Positions 37,612 to 45,391 of a stretch of 64,000 bases of DNA are shown piece after piece. The translations under genes were made by a program, and so were the position numbers. The DNA lies in NCBI RefSeq assembly GCF_000373365.1, contig NZ_KB891103.1, positions 57,474 through 121,473 of the forward strand, read 5' to 3'. Under the pieces are notes generated by a model. It did not search any database, was not told the origin of the DNA, and was given only the letters and a program-made list of their open reading frames with translations. The number at the start of each line of letters is the position of its first letter. The stretch's first letter is position 1. This stretch comes from Parafrankia discariae (GTDB taxonomy: Bacteria > Actinomycetota > Actinomycetes > Frankiales > Frankiaceae).

Positions 37612-37917
37612 TCAGCAGTTCTCCAGACCGTCGAACCGGCCCGGGTAGCCCCAGCTCCACTTCTGCGTCACGCCAGGACTGATACCCGTGCAGCTGCTGT
37701 CGGTCCGGAAGGCGAGTTTCACCTTGTAGTTCTTGTACTGGGAGCAGTTGTTGGTGACCGTCAGATAGTCGGTGGAACCGGAGTCGTTCAGGCTCCAGTT
37801 CAGGCAGGTCGGCGCAGGATCGGCGTGCGCCGGGGACGCGAACGCGACGCCGCCGAAGGCCGCGGTCGTGGCACCTATGGTCGCCACCCGGGCGAAACGG
37901 GACCTGGTGAAGTTCAC
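37612..37917 (-). CDS. Small secreted protein, tendamistat-like (alpha-amylase inhibitor fold)
   Basis: 101 residues from GTG 37917; GGAG lies six bases upstream. Residues 1-32 are a signal peptide (MNFTRSRFAR, hydrophobic core, cut after SPAHA). The mature part has four Cys and the spacing of the tendamistat/actinobacterial small secreted inhibitor group: DPAPTCLNW, LTVTNNCS, KVKLAFRTDSSCTGISPG and FDGLENC at the end. Two disulfides are expected. The Trp-Arg-Tyr loop that inhibits amylase in tendamistat is not present, so activity against amylase is doubtful. It is a single gene convergent with the ECF-ABC operon. Confidence 0.75.
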   Translation of the reverse strand: MNFTRSRFARVATIGATTAAFGGVAFASPAHADPAPTCLNWSLNDSGSTDYLTVTNNCSQYKNYKVKLAFRTDSSCTGISPGVTQKWSWGYPGRFDGLENC

Positions 37918-38338
37918 GCATGCTCCTCGTCACTCACATGATCACCCCCGCGGCAATCATGCTCCGTAGCCCACGCTACAAATGTCCACTACTGAGCACA
38001 ACGGATAGAAGGCAATCGGTCAGCCCTGTGGATCTCCTTCTCCGGTTCCGTGGCCGACACGGATGGGTTGTTGGCCTTCCGAGTTCGGTCGCCGCGGGCC
38101 GGCCGATGACCGTCCCGCCGGATCCGGAGTCCCCGAACCGATCGGCCCACGACGTCGCGTGAGGTTCTCGCCGGGCTGGTCACGCACCTCGCGACGGTGA
38201 TCCGAGGGTTTCAAGGAACTGTGCCGAGCCCGACCCATCGCCGGTAGAACCTCCACGATCACGTGATCACGGAATCCAATCCGAACGAGTCTCGCCGATA
38301 TTCGACGCTTATCTGCGACAGCGACGCAGGAGGGTTCT
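37918..38338. promoter_or_regulatory. Divergent region between secreted protein and recombinase
   Basis: 421 bases without a supported gene. The part at 37920-38020 is less GC-rich and suits the promoter of the secreted protein. At 38256-38271 gatcacgtgatcac contains the palindrome cgtgatcacg, followed by gaa, the same 13-base word as at 28986. It lies 68 bases before the recombinase start. Confidence 0.45.
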
Positions 38339-39277
38339 GTGGACAACGTCCGCCGGCTTGGCCACGGCTCGGCCGGGCCGACGCTCGCCAGCGCGGCCGA
38401 GGCATTCCTCTCCGAGGTGACCAACTCGAACACGGCCCGCACCTACCGGGTGGTGCTGCTTGCCCTGGCCGCCGAGCTCGGCCCGGACAGCCCGCTGGCC
38501 GTTCTCGACACCGAGGTGGCCACCGACCGGATCGGCGCCTGGTTCACCCGCCGCTGGGGCGACGCGGCGGCGGCCACTGTCAACGCCCGCCTCGACGGAC
38601 TGAGTTCAGCCGTCATCTGGTGGCGGGCCCAGGGTTGGATCACCGCGGATCCGACCCGGCGAATCCGCCGCCGCCCGCGCGTTCCGGAGCGCACCCGAAC
38701 GCTGGCACGAGCAGACGTGGAACAGCTCCTGGGCCGTAAGCACCTACCCGTCCGGGAACGCACCCTGTGGCGGATGCTGTACGAGACCGCCGCCCGTGCC
38801 GAGGAGATCCTGGCCCTCGACGTGGACGAGCTCGACCTGGGCAACCGACGCGCGCGAGTCCGACGCAGGAGCGGCGCGGCCGACATCATCATCTGGCGCA
38901 CCGCCACCGCCCGCCTGCTGCCCCGCCTGCTCGACGGCCGCCGGACCGGCCCCGTCTTCCTCACCGATCGGCGGGCCCGCGGGCGGCTGCCCGCCGTCGA
39001 CCTCGACCTCGACACAGGCCGAGCCCGCCTGTCCTACCGTCGTGCGGCCGAATGTTTCAAGCAGGCCAGTCGGACACTGCCCGGCGGACCCTGGACGCTG
39101 AGCCAGTTACGACATTCCGCTCTCGCCCATGCCGCCGAAGACGGCGCGAACACCTCCACCCTGCTGGCGTACTCCGGCCATACCTCTGTCGCTTCACTGG
39201 CCCGTTACACCCAGAGGTCCCCCGAAATGCTCGCCCGCTGGCAGAAGGCCCGCGACCCGGCGACCAGGCGCGTCTGA
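38339..39277 (+). CDS. Tyrosine recombinase/integrase, atypical active site
   Basis: 312 residues from GTG 38339, seven bases after AGGAGG. An N-terminal SAM-like core-binding domain (about 15-110, NTARTYRVVLLALAAEL) precedes the catalytic domain. Arg153 (ETAARAEEIL), Arg258 (LSQLRHSALAHA), His281 and Tyr290 (SGHTSVASLARYTQ) are present, but the first His of the HxxR motif is Ser255. Enzymes with other residues there exist, so it may still be active. No excisionase, phage gene, tRNA or paired att repeat is nearby, so this is an orphan recombinase or the remnant of an integrated element. Confidence 0.88.
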   Translation: MDNVRRLGHGSAGPTLASAAEAFLSEVTNSNTARTYRVVLLALAAELGPDSPLAVLDTEVATDRIGAWFTRRWGDAAAATVNARLDGLSSAVIWWRAQGWITADPTRRIRRRPRVPERTRTLARADVEQLLGRKHLPVRERTLWRMLYETAARAEEILALDVDELDLGNRRARVRRRSGAADIIIWRTATARLLPRLLDGRRTGPVFLTDRRARGRLPAVDLDLDTGRARLSYRRAAECFKQASRTLPGGPWTLSQLRHSALAHAAEDGANTSTLLAYSGHTSVASLARYTQRSPEMLARWQKARDPATRRV

Positions 39278-39898
39278 ACACTCCCGCTTCGAGGATCTTC
39301 AAAACGGGTTTTCTGGTTTCTTCTCCCGCCGCACGTCTCCGGTTTCGAAAACCCCAACACTTCACACGAGTGCCGGCTTCGCGATCGTCGCGATCGACGT
39401 CAGCCCCGACCGCCCACCAGTCGCCCGACCACCAACCGCAGAATCGGTTCCTGCCGCCCTTACCTGCGGAGACACTCGTGAACCAGGCAACCTGCGAGGT
39501 GATCGCACAACGTCAACCCCCTGCAGCGGAAGCCTCTCACCCAAGGCCGTCGCGGCCGCCAGGGCCACGACGCATTTGCCGTTCCGGGCCATTTCCATTC
39601 CGGCGTCATCAGTGTCACTGCGATACCCGACTCGGAGCCGGCCGGAATGATCTGACGGTTCTTCAGCGGCGCGTCGTGGGCTCACATCGACCGCGCTCCC
39701 CCACACCAACGTCCCCCACGGATCCTTCCAACGGAGAGTTTCCGTGCGAACACGCTCGACAACACACGAAAATCGATCTTCCATCAGTTCGCGATGAACG
39801 GCACCGACGGGTGACACGGGATAGGATCCACCGGGCGTCGACGGTCCGTCCGTACGTCTACTACGGAGAGTCCGCGGGGACCATAGAAGGGCAACCTC
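39278..39898. other. Intergenic, no gene seen
   Basis: About 620 bases after the recombinase. The base composition and codon pattern are not coding-like in any frame, and open frames are without ribosome sites. Near 39299-39312 caaaacgggttttc is a weak symmetric element that could end the recombinase transcript. Confidence 0.4.
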
Positions 39899-40447
39899 AT
39901 GTCGCAGTGCCGCATCCTGAGCGTCGTCGGCAACCCGAAGCCGAACTCGCGCACCCGGGCCGTCGCGGAGGCCGTCGCCGCCCAGGTCGTGAACGCTCTT
40001 CCGCCCGGCACGGCGGCGGTGGCCGAGGTGATCGAGGTCAGCGAGCTCGGGCCGGGACTCCTCGGCTGGGGCGACCCGGCGGTGAAGGCGGCCGTCACGG
40101 CGATGAAGTCGGCCGATGTCCTGGTCGTGGCCACGCCCACGTACAAGGCCACGTACACCGGGCTGCTCAAACTGCTGCTGGACCAGATCGGCCAGGGCGA
40201 GCTCGCCGGGGTGCCGACCATTCCCGTGCTGGTCGCGGGCGCACCCGAGCACGCGCTGGCGCTCGAGGTGCACCTGCGGCCGCTGCTGGTCGAGATCGGC
40301 GCGTCCTGCCCGACCCGGGGGGTGTTCGTCCTCGACTCCACCCTGGCCGATCTGCCCGCCCAGCTCGACGCCTGGGCGGCGGGCAACATCGCGGCCGTGA
40401 CCGCGCTCGCCGCGGCCCGCGGCGCCGCGCCGCAACCACTCGGCTGA
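39899..40447 (+). CDS. NADPH-dependent FMN reductase-like flavodoxin-fold protein
   Basis: 182 residues; AAGGG lies eight bases before the ATG. The flavin-binding pattern VVGNPKPNSRTRAVAEAVA at about 9-28 and VVATPTYKATYTGLLKLLLDQ at about 78-98 are those of the SsuE/MsuE NADPH:FMN reductase family. It would supply reduced flavin to a monooxygenase or reduce other electron acceptors. No partner monooxygenase is adjacent. Confidence 0.88.
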   Translation: MSQCRILSVVGNPKPNSRTRAVAEAVAAQVVNALPPGTAAVAEVIEVSELGPGLLGWGDPAVKAAVTAMKSADVLVVATPTYKATYTGLLKLLLDQIGQGELAGVPTIPVLVAGAPEHALALEVHLRPLLVEIGASCPTRGVFVLDSTLADLPAQLDAWAAGNIAAVTALAAARGAAPQPLG

Positions 40448-40474
40448 TCCGGCCGGAGCGGGGCCGGTGATCAG
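40444..40474. terminator. Hairpin shared by two convergent stop codons
   Basis: ctgatc (40444-40449) and gatcag (40469-40474) pair, with ggcc/ggcc pairing further in. The arms contain the stop codons of the FMN reductase and of the convergent proline-rich gene. There is no T tract; a two-way terminator is the simplest reading. Confidence 0.45.
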
Positions 40475-41265
40475 GCGCAGTCGCGGCCCCGGTCCGCGAA
40501 GATGTCACCGACCCAGACCTCCGGCAGACCATCGGGCGGGCGCGGGCCGGCCGGCCCGCAGGCCCCGTCCGGGCCGGGCGTGGCCGGTGGCCTCGGGGCG
40601 GCCGGCGGGACGGGCGGGACCGGTCCGGTCGCCGGACCAGGGCCGGTCGCCGGACCAGGGCCGGTCGCCGGACCAGGGCCGGTCGCCGGACCAGGGCCGG
40701 TCGCCGGACCGGTCGGGGACGGCACGGTGCTCGGCGAGGCCGTCGGCGAGACGGTCGGGGTCGACGTGACGGCCGGTCCGACGGTCGGCGGCGCACCGCT
40801 CGGCGAGCCGGTCGGGCTGGCGGACGCCTGGTCGCCGCCCGGCTGCGCCCACGGATCGCCGCCGACGGCGGGACCGGCCGGCGTCCCACCCGGCCATCCG
40901 GTGGAGCCGCCGAGGCCGGCCCCGTAACCGTTGCCGGGAGCGGGCGCGGGAAACTGGCTGGGGGCCGCCCGCGGCAGACCGGTCGCGGAGTCGCCGCGTT
41001 CCAGCCCCACCGGGCCCTGCCCGCTTCGGCGGCTGTCGCCGTCCGAGGTCCGGGCGATGATCGTCGCTTCCCGGTCGTCGCCGGGCGGGGCCATCGCGCC
41101 GAAGGCCGCCACGGCGACCGTGAAGCCGACTGCCGTGACCAGACCGGCCCCGGGCCGGCTTTCGATCATCGCCCAGACCACTCGCCCGCGCAGCAGGCCG
41201 GTGATGCCGACGACGAGGACGGCCATCGCGACGGTGGCGACCGATCCAGCGAGAACCACGATCAC
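40471..41265 (-). CDS. Membrane-anchored proline-rich protein, paralogue 1
   Basis: 264 residues. Two membrane helices at the start (MIVVLAGSVATVAMAVLVVG and GLVTAVGFTVAVAAFGAM) joined by a GLLRGRVVWAMIESRPGA loop, then 190 residues of Pro/Gly/Thr/Ala-rich disorder, with a PATGPG repeat near 180-215. The end is DRGRDC-A. The first 60 residues align with those of the protein at 41440-42702 (GLxRGxxxWAxIxxRxxAGxVTAxGxTV), so the two are tandem paralogues. Function unknown; the tail may sit outside the cell. Confidence 0.68.
   Translation of the reverse strand: MIVVLAGSVATVAMAVLVVGITGLLRGRVVWAMIESRPGAGLVTAVGFTVAVAAFGAMAPPGDDREATIIARTSDGDSRRSGQGPVGLERGDSATGLPRAAPSQFPAPAPGNGYGAGLGGSTGWPGGTPAGPAVGGDPWAQPGGDQASASPTGSPSGAPPTVGPAVTSTPTVSPTASPSTVPSPTGPATGPGPATGPGPATGPGPATGPGPATGPVPPVPPAAPRPPATPGPDGACGPAGPRPPDGLPEVWVGDIFADRGRDCA
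40622..40716. repeat. 18-base tandem repeat in a proline-rich gene
   Basis: ggtcgccggaccagggcc is repeated about four times plus a partial copy, coding PATGPG on the minus strand. The copies are identical, which points to recent expansion. Confidence 0.88.
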
Positions 41266-41439
41266 GGCCGCCTCCGCGGTGTGGCGGTTGCCGGCATCCG
41301 TCCCCCAGCCTCGCCGGTGCAGTGTCCGCGGGAACCTATCTCACCCAGAGTGAGAACATCGACACTTTCGGGAGCGTGTCGGTGTGGGGCGAACCGGCTC
41401 ACTCCGGAATGACCTGCTCACCGCCGAATCAGTCGCGAC

Positions 41440-42702
41440 TCACCTGGAATGGCCGGCCCGCGACAGTCGGCCCGCGGGCCGGGCCCCCGGCCCCGGCTTG
41501 GACGCCGCCGAGGCGACCCTCGGGTGCGCCTGCGAGCCGCTGGCCCGCTGGTCCGCGGCCCGCGGGTGCGCCGCCGCGTCGCGCGGCCGCGGCTGGGCGC
41601 CCCGCGCCCGGTGGTCCGCGCTCGGCGGGCACGCCGGCCGCCGGGCGGTGGTGGTGACGGCCGCGGCCCGCGGGGTGACCCGCCCGGTCGTGGGCCGGCC
41701 CGTGGTGTGCCGGCCCACCGGCACCGCGGTCGCGGCGCCCTGCGGCCGCGCGGTGTGCGCCGGCGCGCTCCGGGTCGGAGCCGGGTGCGCCGGAGCCGGG
41801 TGCGGCGGCGCGGTCCGGGGCGGGACGGCCGTCTCGTACGGGCTGGAGGGCCGGTACGGGCTGGTCGGGCTCGGCGACGGACGCATCGTCATCGTCGGCC
41901 GCGCCGTCGGCTGGCCGGTCGTCGACCGACCGCTCGTCGGCTGGCCGGTCGTCGGCTTCGGGGTCGGCCTGGGCGTCGGCTTCGTCGTCGGCTGGGCCGT
42001 GGAGCGCGGCCCGGCGGGCGCGTGACCGGTGCCGGTGCTCGCGGGCGGCGTCCGGCGGGTACCGGTGCCCGCGGACGTGGTCGGGCTGGGACTCGGCGCG
42101 CGGCTGGTGCCGGGCGACGGCGAGCGGCTCGGCCCGCCGCTCCCCGCCGCCGGTGTGCCCGGGCGGCCCGGCGCGGTGGTGGGCTGGTCCCACCCCGTCG
42201 GCCAGGACGGACCGGACGACCCGGGCCGGGTCGGCACCGTCGGCACCGAGGTCGTGCGCGGGCCGCCGGAGCCGGACGCGCCGCCGGAGCCACCCCGTGT
42301 GGCCGGCACCGGCCAACCGGCTCCGGTTCCGGTTCCGGAACTGGTACCGGACCCACCGACGCCGGTGGCCGTGGCCGGCTCGGTGTCCGGATCGGGGCCG
42401 GCCGCGACCGGGGAGGAACCGCCCGTGGCCGGCGACGGGGTGGGGGCGGGCTCCTTCACGACGAGGCCGGAGGCCTCGGGCGTATCCGGGCTGGCCGGCG
42501 GCGCGGTCGTGGCCGAGTCGGCCGGGTTGGAGAGGCGCACCGCGACCGCGCTCAGCGCGAGAACCACGGTGACGCCGGCCGCGGTGACGATTCCAGCCCG
42601 GCGGCGGTCATAGATCCAGGCCCATTCGGCCACTCCTCGGATGAGTCCGAAGAGACCTGCGACGACCACCAGGGACGCCACAGCAAGAAAGAAGACGATC
42701 AT
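41440..42702 (-). CDS. Membrane-anchored Pro/Thr-rich protein, paralogue 2
   Basis: 420 residues from ATG 42702, the start that lines it up with paralogue 1; an in-frame ATG at 42753 exists. Two helices (MIVFFLAVASLVVVAGLFGL and GIVTAAGVTVVLALSAVAV) frame the loop IRGVAEWAWIYDRRRA. The other 360 residues are Pro/Thr/Ser/Gly/Arg-rich without recognised domain, becoming strongly basic at the end. Because of this composition the opposite strand is open too, but the helices and paralogy favour this strand. It is upstream of paralogue 1 with a 174-base gap. Confidence 0.62.
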   Translation of the reverse strand: MIVFFLAVASLVVVAGLFGLIRGVAEWAWIYDRRRAGIVTAAGVTVVLALSAVAVRLSNPADSATTAPPASPDTPEASGLVVKEPAPTPSPATGGSSPVAAGPDPDTEPATATGVGGSGTSSGTGTGAGWPVPATRGGSGGASGSGGPRTTSVPTVPTRPGSSGPSWPTGWDQPTTAPGRPGTPAAGSGGPSRSPSPGTSRAPSPSPTTSAGTGTRRTPPASTGTGHAPAGPRSTAQPTTKPTPRPTPKPTTGQPTSGRSTTGQPTARPTMTMRPSPSPTSPYRPSSPYETAVPPRTAPPHPAPAHPAPTRSAPAHTARPQGAATAVPVGRHTTGRPTTGRVTPRAAAVTTTARRPACPPSADHRARGAQPRPRDAAAHPRAADQRASGSQAHPRVASAASKPGPGARPAGRLSRAGHSR

Positions 42703-43055
42703 CACACCCCCGGAGGCAGGCGATGCGGCCCAGCCCAGAAGGTGGCCCGTCACCTTCCGTTACGCGAACACTACATTGCGTTTCCAGCAGCGCGAGTCTC
42801 GGACCGCTACAAACTGTCCAGAGTCAGGATAGAACGGGACGTACCGCCCAGAGTCACATCCGACCTTTGTCACACCCTCCGGGCACACTCTCCGCACACG
42901 TCTGATCGCCAGCGCGGCCACCCGAGCCGGGCCGGTCAGCCCGGCCGGCCGGGCTGACCGGCCCCCGGCCGTGGCCTCGGCCGCGCGCGTCGCGCCGACC
43001 GGGCAGGCCCGCGACCTCGGAGGTCAGGCGCCGCCACCCGACGCCGGGGGGAGAG
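42703..43055. other. Intergenic, promoter region of paralogue 2
   Basis: About 350 bases. 42755-42860 is less GC-rich and probably contains the promoter. No gene seen; 42930-42990 is an uninterrupted GC-rich run of short ccgg words. Confidence 0.4.
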
Positions 43056-44762
43056 TCAGCCAGCGGCGGGCGGGATCCGGCGCAGAACGCCTTCGAGGTC
43101 GAGACCGGGCGGGAGGGTCCCGAAGGCGAGGCCCGCGTCCCCGCCCAACCGGGCCGCACAGAACGCGTCGGACACCGCGGCGGGGGCGTGCCGGACCAGC
43201 AGTGCGCCCTGGAGCACGAGCGCCATCCGCTCGACGACCCGGCGGGCGACCAGTTCGATCACCGGCGCCCCATCGGGACCCGCTGCCCCACCGGGACCCG
43301 TTACCCCGTCCGAGCCGGTGAGCAGGCCGTCCAGCTCAGCTCGCAGCCGCCGCCAGGACGCGTCGAGCCGACGGTCGCCACCGGCGGCCGCGTCGACCTC
43401 GGCGCCGTACGCGGCCAGGCTCCCGGGCTCCCGGCCGAGGGCCCGCACCACGTCCAGCGCGTTGACGTTTCCCGAGCCCTCCCAGATGCCGTTCAGCGGG
43501 GCCTCGCGGTAGAGCCGCGGCAGGCCCGACTCCTCCACGTACCCGTTGCCGCCGAGGCATTCGAGCGCCTCGGCGACCATGGCCGGCTGGCGCTTGCACA
43601 CCCAGTACTTGGCGAGGCCGGTCGCGAGCCGGCGGAAGGCCCGCTCGCTCTCGTCGCCGTGCTCGGCGCGGTCGACCGCGCCGGCCACCCGCAGCACGAG
43701 CGCGACCGCCGCCTCCGACTCCACCGCGAGGTCGGCAAGCACGTTGCGCATCAGCGGCTTGTCGATGAGCAGCGAGCCGAACGCCGCGCGGTGCCGGGTG
43801 TGATGCGCGGCCGCGACGAGCGCCGCGCGCATCCCGGAGGCGGCGCCGACCGCGGAGTCCAGCCTGGTGAGCGCGACCATCTCGATGATGGCGCGCACCC
43901 CGCGCCCCTCCGTCCCGACCAGGTACCCCAGCGTGCCGTCGAACTCCGGCTCGGCGCTGGCGTTGCTGCGGTTGCCGAGCTTGTCCTTGAGCCGCTGGAT
44001 GAGGAAGGGGTTGCGGCTGCCGTCCGGCAGCACCCGCGGGACGAGCAGGCACGACAGGCCGTCCGGCGCCTGCGCCAGCACCAGGAACAGATCGTTCATC
44101 GGGGCGCTGGTGAACCACTTGTGCCCGCGCAGCAGGTACCGGCCGTCCCCGACGGGGGTGGCGGTGGTCTCGTTGGCGCGGACGTCCGAGCCGCCCTGCT
44201 TCTCGGTCATCCCCATGCCGGCGAGCAGGCCGTGCTTCGCCAGCGGCGGGCGCAGCCCCGGGTCGTAGACGGTGCTGGTCAGGCCGGGCCGATAGGCCTC
44301 GGCCAGGTCGGGGGTGGCCCGCAGCGCGGGCACGGCGGCGTAGGTCATCGACACCGGGCACAGATGGCCCTGCTCGACCTGGCCCCAGACGAGGAACCCG
44401 GCCGCGCGGGCCACATGCGCGCCCGGCCGGTCAGCGGCCCACGGCGCTCCCGCCAGCCCGGCGCCCACGGCCACCCGGAGCAGTTCGTGCCAGGCCGGGT
44501 GGAAGTCGACCTCGTCGACGCGGTTCCCGTACCGGTCGTGCGTACGCAGGACGGGCGGAGTGCGGTTGGCCTCGTCACCCCATCGCTGCGCCTCGGCCGT
44601 GCCGGCGAGCCGGCCGAGGCGGTGCAGTCCGTCCGCGTGACCGGCGGCACCCTCGCGGGTCAGTGCCTCCAGCAGCGCCGGGTCCTCGGCGACGTCGTGG
44701 CCGACCAGCGGCGGCGGCTGGTTGGTGACCCGGTGCGTCGGGCCACCGCCGGCCGCCGTCAT
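43056..44762 (-). CDS. aidB: AidB-type acyl-CoA dehydrogenase
   Basis: 568 residues. Shows the AidB pattern within the acyl-CoA dehydrogenase family: HPAWHELLRVAVGAGL, MGMTEKQGGSDVRANETTA, HKWFTSAPMNDLFLVLAQ, CLGGNGYVEESGLPRLYREAP then LNGIWEGSGNVNALDVVRA. AidB is a flavoprotein of the adaptive response to alkylating agents that binds DNA in Escherichia coli; its true reaction is unsettled. Four-base overlap with the TetR gene upstream means both are read together. The genome region also has the Ada-AlkA/Ogt operon 28 kb away. Confidence 0.92.
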   Translation of the reverse strand: MTAAGGGPTHRVTNQPPPLVGHDVAEDPALLEALTREGAAGHADGLHRLGRLAGTAEAQRWGDEANRTPPVLRTHDRYGNRVDEVDFHPAWHELLRVAVGAGLAGAPWAADRPGAHVARAAGFLVWGQVEQGHLCPVSMTYAAVPALRATPDLAEAYRPGLTSTVYDPGLRPPLAKHGLLAGMGMTEKQGGSDVRANETTATPVGDGRYLLRGHKWFTSAPMNDLFLVLAQAPDGLSCLLVPRVLPDGSRNPFLIQRLKDKLGNRSNASAEPEFDGTLGYLVGTEGRGVRAIIEMVALTRLDSAVGAASGMRAALVAAAHHTRHRAAFGSLLIDKPLMRNVLADLAVESEAAVALVLRVAGAVDRAEHGDESERAFRRLATGLAKYWVCKRQPAMVAEALECLGGNGYVEESGLPRLYREAPLNGIWEGSGNVNALDVVRALGREPGSLAAYGAEVDAAAGGDRRLDASWRRLRAELDGLLTGSDGVTGPGGAAGPDGAPVIELVARRVVERMALVLQGALLVRHAPAAVSDAFCAARLGGDAGLAFGTLPPGLDLEGVLRRIPPAAG

Positions 44763-45391
44763 CCGGTGCCCGCGCCGACACAGCGCAACGCCATCGCCAC
44801 CACCTCCCGGACCACCCGCTCGGCCTCGCGGCCGCCGCGGGGAAGCTGCTCGGTCATCGAGACCGGGCCGACGAGCACCTCGCCGATCGCGCCGGTGAGA
44901 GCCGCCGCCGCGACCATCGGGTCCTGGGCCGGCAGCGATCCCGCCTCGACGCCCTCGCGGACCAGAGCCGCGAACACGTCCCGGTACCGGCGGCGGAAGT
45001 CGAGGCGTTCGGCCTCCACCGCCGGGTCCGACGGTGCCACGAGCAGCGCGTACGCGAGGCCGCGACGCGCCAGCGCCCGCCGGGTGAACAGGGTGACCGC
45101 CTGGACGAGTCGGTCGACGGGGTCCCCCTCGGCCACGGGCGCCACGGCCAGGGCGGAGATGAGGCTGGCCTCACGGTCGGCCGACCGGCGGAAGACCTCG
45201 ACCACCAGCGCCGACTTGGACGGGAAGTGCTGGTAGACCGAACCGACCGACATGTCCGCGGCGGCGGCGACCGCGGTGACCGACGCGCCGGCCCATCCGG
45301 CGTCCGCCACCAGGTCGGTGGCGGCGACGACCAGTCGCTCACGCGCGGCGGCCAGCCGGTCGTCGACTGCGGTGGTACGACGGTAGGGCAC
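44759..45391 (-). CDS. TetR-family regulator
   Basis: 210 residues. The N-terminal HTH at about 18-62 has the TetR pattern (AATDLVADAGWAGASVTAV, AADMSVGSVYQHFPSKSALV), followed by a helical ligand domain. It overlaps aidB by four bases and probably represses its own operon in response to an acyl-CoA-like or other small ligand. The ATG at 45391 has GGAG-poor context; the start is consistent with family alignment. Confidence 0.9.
   Translation of the reverse strand: MPYRRTTAVDDRLAAARERLVVAATDLVADAGWAGASVTAVAAAADMSVGSVYQHFPSKSALVVEVFRRSADREASLISALAVAPVAEGDPVDRLVQAVTLFTRRALARRGLAYALLVAPSDPAVEAERLDFRRRYRDVFAALVREGVEAGSLPAQDPMVAAAALTGAIGEVLVGPVSMTEQLPRGGREAERVVREVVAMALRCVGAGTG

Noticed and set aside
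39278-39320. Attachment site for the recombinase
   Set aside because: No matching repeat was found on the other side of the gene, and there is no tRNA nearby.
40622-40716. Short tandem repeats resembling a CRISPR array
   Set aside because: The 18-base units are adjacent with no spacers, lie in a coding frame and code a proline-rich repeat.
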